Assembly: GCA_041743975.1 (NCBI GenBank)
Contig: JBGTLT010000096.1
Coordinates: 1-10,817, forward strand
DNA length: 10,817 nt
Direction: 5' to 3'
From: JTS-RE37 sp041743975
GTDB lineage: Bacteria > Bacteroidota > Bacteroidia > Flavobacteriales > Flavobacteriaceae
The translations under genes were made by a program, and so were the position numbers. Every line of letters starts with the position of its first letter. Positions within the stretch are counted from its first letter, which is position 1. Shown piece by piece: positions 6,314 through 10,817 of this stretch. The notes beneath the pieces were generated by a model that worked only from the letters and a program-made list of their open reading frames with translations, had not been told where the DNA came from and did no database searches.

Positions 6314-7658
6314 ATGGCCTCAATAGCTTCAGAATCTTTTTTTCCACTTCCGGGCTATCCCATTTTTCTGCTATCCGGGGCATTTTCATAACCTGCTTCA
6401 TGATTGTTTCCTGCTCATCCCCTATAGCGAGGGCTTCCGTATAGGGCCTATCTGAAAACGTTACCCTGGAATAGACCGGCACCCAGAGTTCCGGGTACTT
6501 TTGGGCAAAATGCTTTTCGATTTTTTTCTGGAGCAAAAATAGCGGATCTGCCGTTTTACTGCTCATTTCTATAAAATTGCGGTAGCTGAGTTCGGCTATG
6601 GCATCGGCATTTGGCTTCCTGATCTTCTGGTATTCCTGAAAGATAAGCCCCCATTGGTCCCCATATTGCTGCATCAGTTTATCCAGTTCATAGATATCTT
6701 CAAAACCCGCATTCATACCCTGCCCGTAAAAAGGCACTACCGCATGGGCGGAATCGCCTACAAGGGCTACTTTGTCCCAGTAGGTCCAGGGATAACATTT
6801 CATGGTCACCATGGCGCTCGTGGGGTTCCGGAAGAAATCCCCGGCCAGGTTCTCAATATCCCCTGTCACATCCGGAAAATAATAGGAGAAGAATTCCCTG
6901 GCTTCTTCCTTGCTGGTTATGCTTTCAAAGGAAACCTCCCCCTCAAAAGGCAAAAACAAGGTACACGTAAAACTGCCGTCCAGGTTGGGCATGGCAATAA
7001 ACATAAACCGGCCCCGCGGCCAGATATGGAACGAATTTTTATCTAATTTATGACTCCCGTCCGGGTTTGGGGTTATGGTGAGTTCCTTGTAGCCTACATC
7101 TATAAAATCCTGGCTGTAATCAAAGCGGCTGTGGCGCTGCATTTTATGGCGTATCCTGGAAAAAGCCCCGTCGCAGCCAAAAATTATGTCATAGCCGTAT
7201 TCCTTCCACTCCGCCTTTTCACTTTCCCCCGTATACAACTGGGCTTCGGGGAGGTTTACATCCCATACCTTTTCATTGAACCGGAATTCAACCCCCGCCG
7301 CTTCCGCAAGGTCTATCATGGTCCGATTCAGTACACCCCTTGAAATAGACCAGATCGCTTCCCCTTCCTTCCCGTACTTCTGGAAGTAAACCGGTTTATC
7401 AATAACATGCATGGCCCGCTTGTCCAGCGGCAGCCCGATTTTGCGGATGGCATCTTCAATACCAACCTCGGCCAAAGCGTTCCAGCCCCTGTTGCTCATG
7501 GCAAGGTTGATGGAGCGCCCGGAAAATTCGACGGTTCGGATATCCGGACGCCTGTCAAAGACCGTGATGCTATGTCCTGCTTTTCTGAGGTAAATCGCTA
7601 AAAGAGACCCAACCAATCCTGATCCGGCAATAGCAATGTTTTTGGGTGTTTGTATCAT
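6312..7658 (-). CDS. kmo: Kynurenine 3-monooxygenase
   Basis: A flavoprotein hydroxylase that converts L-kynurenine to 3-hydroxykynurenine using NADPH and O2, in the tryptophan degradation route towards 3-hydroxyanthranilate and, in organisms with the full pathway, quinolinate and NAD. From the ATG at 7658 it has 448 residues. The FAD-binding GxGxxG is at 12-17 (GSGLVG), followed by FDRRPDIR; the second flavin motif GCDGAFSR lies mid-protein; the third, VGDSAHAVVPFYGQGMNAGFED, has its Asp at 302. The C-terminus is soluble and lacks the membrane anchor of eukaryotic forms. A TTG at 7682 would add eight residues, but the ATG directly before QTPKNIAIAG fits the family better. TAACTTTA (complement of 7698-7705) is a one-mismatch -7 candidate. 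The pathway partner kynU is about 3 kb upstream on the same strand. Confidence 0.95.
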   Translation of the reverse strand: MIQTPKNIAIAGSGLVGSLLAIYLRKAGHSITVFDRRPDIRTVEFSGRSINLAMSNRGWNALAEVGIEDAIRKIGLPLDKRAMHVIDKPVYFQKYGKEGEAIWSISRGVLNRTMIDLAEAAGVEFRFNEKVWDVNLPEAQLYTGESEKAEWKEYGYDIIFGCDGAFSRIRHKMQRHSRFDYSQDFIDVGYKELTITPNPDGSHKLDKNSFHIWPRGRFMFIAMPNLDGSFTCTLFLPFEGEVSFESITSKEEAREFFSYYFPDVTGDIENLAGDFFRNPTSAMVTMKCYPWTYWDKVALVGDSAHAVVPFYGQGMNAGFEDIYELDKLMQQYGDQWGLIFQEYQKIRKPNADAIAELSYRNFIEMSSKTADPLFLLQKKIEKHFAQKYPELWVPVYSRVTFSDRPYTEALAIGDEQETIMKQVMKMPRIAEKWDSPEVEKKILKLLRP

Positions 7659-7825
7659 GAAATAGTTGCAACGCGATGCCAATTGCCGCCTGATCTATAA
7701 AGTTACTAAAATCCAGAGGTTGGGAGGGGAAGAATTTAATCCTTTTTTAACATTGTGGGCAAATCCGGCCCTGTGCGATAATTCGTATATATTATAGTTT
7801 TCCGCTTAGGCGTCCATATATATCC

Positions 7826-7863
7826 AAAAAGGTCCTTCACAAATAAATGCGAAGGACCTTTTT
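7826..7863 (-). terminator. Strong terminator hairpin downstream of clpP
   Basis: AAAAAGGTCCTTC (7826-7838) pairs perfectly with GAAGGACCTTTTT (7851-7863) around a 12-nt AT-rich loop. Read on the minus strand, the stem ends in a T-tract 46 nt after the clpP stop. It has T-tracts on both strands and could work in both directions, but only clpP reads into it. The rest of the 7659-7908 gap is AT-rich, with no ORF or RNA gene seen. Confidence 0.85.
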
Positions 7864-7908
7864 TATAGTTTAATAGCCAGATGGCAACCGCCCAGCCTGT
7901 CCTGTTAT

Positions 7909-8457
7909 TTATTCCAGGATGCCGTCCACGATGCCATAGGCTACCGATTCTTCAGCTCCCATCCAATAATCCCTATTGAAATCCTTTATGATGCGCTCAT
8001 AGCTTTGCCCCGTATTTTCTGCCAGCAACCGTGCGCCAAGCTCTTTTGTCTTGATGATTTCGTTGGCCTGTATTTCGATATTTGAAGCCTGGCCCCGGGC
8101 ACCCCCGCTTGGCTGATGGATCATCACCCTGGCATGGGGCTGTATAAACCTTCTCCCCTTCTTACCCACAGACAGCAAAATAGAGCCCATGGAGGCTGCC
8201 AGGCCGGAGCAGATGGTAGACACAGGACTTTTCAGGTTGGTAATGGTATCATAGATAGCAAAACCGGAGGTAACGTAGCCACCGGGACTATTGATGATTA
8301 GCTGTATTTCCTTGTTATTCTGAAGATCGAGGTACATCAAACGGTCTATCACATGTTTGGCAGAATTATCATCCACCATCCCCCATAAAAATACTTTCCG
8401 TTCATCCAGTAATTTTTCATCGATTGCCTCCTGTACTTTTCCTTTTTTAGAACTCAT
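7909..8457 (-). CDS. clpP: ATP-dependent Clp protease proteolytic subunit (short ClpP paralogue)
   Basis: A ClpP-family serine peptidase; ClpP forms a barrel that degrades proteins fed by ClpX or ClpA/C unfoldases in the cytoplasm. From the ATG at 8457 it has 182 residues. The catalytic triad is complete: Ser89 (GLAASMGS), His114 (MIHQPSGG) and Asp163 (NRDYWMG), with the same internal spacings as the E. coli enzyme (25 and 49). INSPGG (55-60) is the usual oxyanion-strand block. The N-terminus, MSSKKGKVQEA, is short: the axial-loop segment that precedes the first helix in canonical ClpP is missing. A TTG at 8481 would add eight residues but looks less likely. Flavobacteria commonly have a longer, canonical ClpP elsewhere, so this is probably a second copy. 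Whether it forms homo- or mixed oligomers cannot be told. Confidence 0.93.
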   Translation of the reverse strand: MSSKKGKVQEAIDEKLLDERKVFLWGMVDDNSAKHVIDRLMYLDLQNNKEIQLIINSPGGYVTSGFAIYDTITNLKSPVSTICSGLAASMGSILLSVGKKGRRFIQPHARVMIHQPSGGARGQASNIEIQANEIIKTKELGARLLAENTGQSYERIIKDFNRDYWMGAEESVAYGIVDGILE

Positions 8458-8488
8458 TTTTCCATTTTGGTTAAAAATCAAAATTAAT

Positions 8489-8515
8489 CAAATTTATTGG
8501 GAATTCCTGCTCCAA
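8489..8515 (-). promoter_or_regulatory. Candidate promoter for clpP
   Basis: On the minus strand TAAATTTG (complement of 8489-8496) is an exact TAnnTTTG -7 match, with TTG (complement of 8513-8515) 16 nt upstream, close to the expected 17-23 nt spacing. A second exact -7 match, TAATTTTG, is the complement of 8479-8486. Either places the start of transcription 20-30 nt ahead of the ATG at 8457. Confidence 0.45.
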
Positions 8516-8529
8516 TATTCTGGTGGAAA

Positions 8530-8563
8530 TTGGGGAATTTAGGCCTTAAACCCATTATATTTG
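8530..8563 (+). promoter_or_regulatory. Candidate promoter for the lipoprotein gene
   Basis: TATATTTG (8556-8563) matches the Bacteroidota -7 consensus exactly, and TTG (8530-8532) lies 23 nt upstream, at the long end of the accepted spacing. Transcription would start around 8570, only a few nucleotides before the ATG at 8577. Confidence 0.45.
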
Positions 8564-8576
8564 AAAAAACTTTATC

Positions 8577-9257
8577 ATGAGCCGAAACATACTTGCTATC
8601 CTCCTGATGTACCTGGTATTCACCGCGTGCAAAAACGAACCGAAAAAAGAGGTCCCCGTGGCCGAAACTGAGCAATCTGTGATTGACAAGATCGCGCATG
8701 CCCATGGAATTGAAAATTGGAAAAACATTCATTCCCTGAAATTCACCTTTAATGTGGACCGGGATACCATGCATTTTGAGCGGCACTGGACCTGGAATAC
8801 GAAAACCAACGAAGTAACCGGGACTTCCATGAAGGATACCATCACCTATAACCGCAAGGCGGTAGACAGTTCGGTAACCAATGTTGACGGGGCATTTATA
8901 AATGATAAATTCTGGATGCTGGCACCGATCAATATTGCCTGGGACCAGGACAATGTAACCCAGGAACACAGCCAGAAAGCGATTGCCCCCGTCAGCGGGA
9001 AAGAAATGCAAAAACTTACCGTTGTCTATGGTGACCAGGGTGGGTATACCCCGGGGGATGCCTATGATTTTTATTTTGGGGATGATTATATTATCCGGGA
9101 ATGGGTATTCCGTAAAGGAAACAAGGCCGAACCCGCGTCGCCTGCTACCTGGGAGGACTACCAGGATGTAGCCGGGATAAAAGTTGCAACGATGCATAAG
9201 AACAAGGACACTACCTTTAAATTATATTTTACGGGCGTTGAAGCAAAAACCCGCTAA
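8577..9257 (+). CDS. Putative lipoprotein of unknown function
   Basis: A 226-residue secreted protein. The N-terminus is a lipoprotein signal peptide: Arg3, a hydrophobic stretch (5-16), and the lipobox FTAC with the lipidated Cys at 18, followed by a charged linker rich in Lys and Glu (19-32). The rest is a single domain with many alternating hydrophobic and charged strands (SLKFTFNVDRDTMHFERHW, then GDAYDFYFGDDYIIREW, then a strand-rich end). This pattern suggests a beta-rich fold, perhaps LolA-like as in other small Bacteroidota lipoproteins, but I do not recognise the family with confidence. It is monocistronic, with its own promoter, divergent from clpP and convergent with the transporter gene only 3 nt away. 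It is probably anchored in the inner or outer membrane facing the periplasm. No catalytic motif is visible. Confidence 0.85.
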   Translation: MSRNILAILLMYLVFTACKNEPKKEVPVAETEQSVIDKIAHAHGIENWKNIHSLKFTFNVDRDTMHFERHWTWNTKTNEVTGTSMKDTITYNRKAVDSSVTNVDGAFINDKFWMLAPINIAWDQDNVTQEHSQKAIAPVSGKEMQKLTVVYGDQGGYTPGDAYDFYFGDDYIIREWVFRKGNKAEPASPATWEDYQDVAGIKVATMHKNKDTTFKLYFTGVEAKTR

Positions 9258-9260
9258 GGA

Positions 9261-10409
9261 TCACCGCTTTTTTTTACCCAGTACGGCAGTGGCCATGAGT
9301 ACCAGGAAGGAAGCGGCCAACAGTACTATAAAACTTGTTTTCAGGGAAGCGCTTTCCGCCAGGAAACCGAGGACCGGGGGTGCCAGGAGAAATCCGGCAT
9401 AACCTGTCCCTGCTATAAACGCGACCCCCTGGGAGGATTCCACCCCTTTGACATTCCCGCCAATCCGGAAGAGTTCCGGGATGATTACCGAAAACCCGAG
9501 TCCGATCAGCCCAAAGCCGGCAATAACAACATAGGTTGTAGTGGTCAGTACCGCCAGATATCCCAGGATGGCTATGGCAGTGCCCAGGGCTACGCTCCTT
9601 ACAGACCCAATCCTGGCACTGATACTGTCCCCCATGAACCGGCCAAGGGTCATGGTGGCCGAAAAGGCCAGGAATCCTGTCCCGATCAAAACTTCAGGGG
9701 CCAGGCTGATCTCCTGCAGGTACAACCCACTCCAATCCACTATGGCACCCTCGCTGCTCATGATCAGAAAAGACACAATCCCAAGCACAAGAAGGGGTTT
9801 AAAGAGGCCCAGGCTAAACGGTTCCTTGGCCACCGGGGCAGCCTTGATATGGATATAGTTCCGGTGCAAAAGATAGTTTACCAAAAAGACCAGGGCTACC
9901 GCTATCCCCATATGCAGTGGCGGGTTGCCGATAACCGTGATCAAAAAACTCCCCAGCCCGGCCAGGACACCCCCAAGGCTGAAAAAGCCGTGCGTGGCGG
10001 ACATAAAATGTTGTTTGTCCTCCTTTTCTATTTCCGTGACCAGCGTATTCATGGATATATCCAGGAAGCCATTGGACGCGCCAAAAAGAAAAAGGGAGGC
10101 CATCAGGAGGTAGTAATTGGGAACCAGCAGGGGCAGCATGGCACAGACACTCGATACCAGGACACCATACCAGGTAGCCCTGCCTACGCCGAGGGCATTG
10201 ATGATACGGGCGGCCACCGGAAAAATGGTAAAAACACCCAGTGACAGAAAGAACAGGGCTATCCCAAGGCTCGCTTTGTCAATATCCAGTTCCTCTTTAA
10301 CGATGGGGATATAGATAGCCCAGGTACCAAACCATATATTGAGGCTGGCAAATACAAATGCAGGGGCAAAATACCGGGGGTTGGACAGGATCAGCTTCAG
10401 GGATCTCAT
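9261..10409 (-). CDS. MFS transporter (YbjJ/FucP-like)
   Basis: An inner-membrane transporter of the major facilitator superfamily, 382 residues from the ATG at 10409, with about twelve hydrophobic segments spread along its length and a basic C-terminal tail (KKKR). The motif SEGAIVDWSGLYLQE, with Glu220, Asp225 and Trp226 near the start of the seventh span, is characteristic of the YbjJ-like branch related to fucose permeases. The substrate is not deducible. A TTG at 10421 would add four residues; the ATG preceding RSLKLILSNPRYF is preferred. It lies 89 nt downstream of kynU on the same strand with no terminator in between, so the two may be co-transcribed, which would make transport of a tryptophan/kynurenine-related compound possible but unproven. 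Its stop is 3 nt from that of the convergent lipoprotein gene. Confidence 0.9.
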   Translation of the reverse strand: MRSLKLILSNPRYFAPAFVFASLNIWFGTWAIYIPIVKEELDIDKASLGIALFFLSLGVFTIFPVAARIINALGVGRATWYGVLVSSVCAMLPLLVPNYYLLMASLFLFGASNGFLDISMNTLVTEIEKEDKQHFMSATHGFFSLGGVLAGLGSFLITVIGNPPLHMGIAVALVFLVNYLLHRNYIHIKAAPVAKEPFSLGLFKPLLVLGIVSFLIMSSEGAIVDWSGLYLQEISLAPEVLIGTGFLAFSATMTLGRFMGDSISARIGSVRSVALGTAIAILGYLAVLTTTTYVVIAGFGLIGLGFSVIIPELFRIGGNVKGVESSQGVAFIAGTGYAGFLLAPPVLGFLAESASLKTSFIVLLAASFLVLMATAVLGKKKR

Positions 10410-10498
10410 GGATGGCAACAACTATTCAAAGGGCGAATATAGGCTAAATGCAGCCAATAATAAAAGTTGTTCTACCCGTATGCCCCGGGTGGTTGCCC

Positions 10499-10817
10499 TT
10501 AAAGGGCCACAGGCTTTAATATCCCGCTTTTCAGAACCTGCCCGAACCGGTAAATATCTCCATAACTGCAGTACAACGGTGCCGGAGCCAGCCGGATCAC
10601 ATTGGGTTCGCGCCAGTCTGTTACCACCCCGTTTTCCATCAGGTGGTTAAAAAGGGCCTTCCCTTCGCCGTGCAGCAGTACGGACAATTGGCAACCCCTG
10701 TCCTCCGGGGTGATGATTTCAAAGGAGCTCTCCACCTCTTTATCAATTTCATGAAGCACAAATTCGAGGTAGGCCACTATGGTCTTCCTTTTGGCAATAA
10801 TGGCCGGCATCCCCACC
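10499..10817 (-). CDS. kynU: Kynureninase, 3' end only (gene continues beyond the window)
   Basis: A pyridoxal-phosphate enzyme that cleaves 3-hydroxykynurenine (or kynurenine) to 3-hydroxyanthranilate (or anthranilate) and alanine. Only the last 105 or so residues are present, about a quarter of a normal 420-residue protein; the catalytic Lys region lies outside. The C-terminal domain is well conserved: RGCQLSVLLHGEGKALFNHL, then GVVTDWREPNVIRLAPAPLY and the YRFGQVL helix, which match the end of bacterial and animal kynureninases. The reading frame is open to the window edge, and the true start is not visible. It is on the same strand as kmo, which makes its substrate, and directly upstream of the MFS gene. 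Confidence 0.92.
   Translation of the reverse strand, partial: VGMPAIIAKRKTIVAYLEFVLHEIDKEVESSFEIITPEDRGCQLSVLLHGEGKALFNHLMENGVVTDWREPNVIRLAPAPLYCSYGDIYRFGQVLKSGILKPVAL

Noticed and set aside
7698..7705. TAACTTTA on the minus strand as a kmo -7 element
   Set aside because: It has one mismatch to TAnnTTTG and no TTG at the expected upstream distance, so it is too weak to list as a feature.
7802..7812. An 11-nt sequence, CCGCTTAGGCG, identical to the core of the palindromic element at 6219-6229
   Set aside because: The flanks do not match and an 11-nt palindrome-like string can recur by chance. It could be a relic of the repeat, but the window alone does not support that.
8484..9197. A 237-codon minus-strand open frame covering most of the lipoprotein gene, slightly longer than the gene itself
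   Set aside because: Its product is rich in Pro, Gly, Phe and His with no recognisable motif or signal, while the plus-strand frame has a lipobox, a consensus promoter and a coherent protein pattern. It is most likely a codon-bias shadow.
10476..10508. Short hairpins near the kynU stop (ACCCG/CGGGT and the near-palindrome GCCCTTAAAGGGC)
   Set aside because: The stems are short, one overlaps the stop codon, and no T-tract follows on the minus strand, so a terminator between kynU and the MFS gene is not supported.

Overview
The window looks like a chromosomal housekeeping region from a member of the Bacteroidota, most likely a marine Flavobacteriaceae species. The reasons are protein character (a Nif3-like gene followed directly by a coiled-coil zinc-ribbon-family gene, a periplasmic-TPR hybrid histidine kinase, a bacterial kynurenine pathway), Bacteroidota-type -7 promoter motifs (TAnnTTTG) ahead of several genes, the near absence of Shine-Dalgarno sequences, and moderate GC content. 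Genus cannot be fixed from the sequence alone. No tRNA, rRNA, CRISPR array, transposase or phage gene was seen.

Layout. Positions 1-57 are the unresolved tail of whatever lies upstream. From 58 to 3287 on the plus strand a glyceraldehyde-3-phosphate dehydrogenase paralogue runs into a large hybrid sensor histidine kinase (signal peptide, TPR-like periplasmic region, one membrane span, HisKA, HATPase and receiver domain). The kinase probably starts at a TTG overlapping the dehydrogenase stop codon. It converges with lpxK (minus strand; lipid A 4'-kinase), the two stop ends overlapping by 6 nt. lpxK is divergent from a two-gene plus-strand unit: a Nif3-like dinuclear-metal protein, then 2 nt later a coiled-coil protein of the C4 zinc-ribbon family that has lost all four zinc-binding cysteines. 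After this come a palindromic REP-like repeat (6204-6254) and a rho-independent terminator (6277-6313).

The right half holds, on the minus strand, kmo (kynurenine 3-monooxygenase), a short ClpP-type protease, an MFS transporter of the YbjJ/FucP-like kind, and the 3' end of kynU (kynureninase), which runs off the window. A plus-strand lipoprotein gene of unknown function lies between clpP and the transporter. Kmo and KynU catalyse consecutive steps of tryptophan breakdown, kynurenine to 3-hydroxykynurenine to 3-hydroxyanthranilate. Their presence on one strand within 4 kb suggests that this is part of a dispersed kynurenine-pathway locus.

No wholly new system is evident. The points most worth a second look are the cysteine-free zinc-ribbon homologue, the Nif3 protein with one His of its usual His-His metal pair replaced by Phe, the dehydrogenase-kinase overlap, the short ClpP that lacks the usual N-terminal axial loop, and the palindromic repeat. 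The largest stretch without a gene is about 250 nt (7659-7908), and it holds a strong terminator hairpin.
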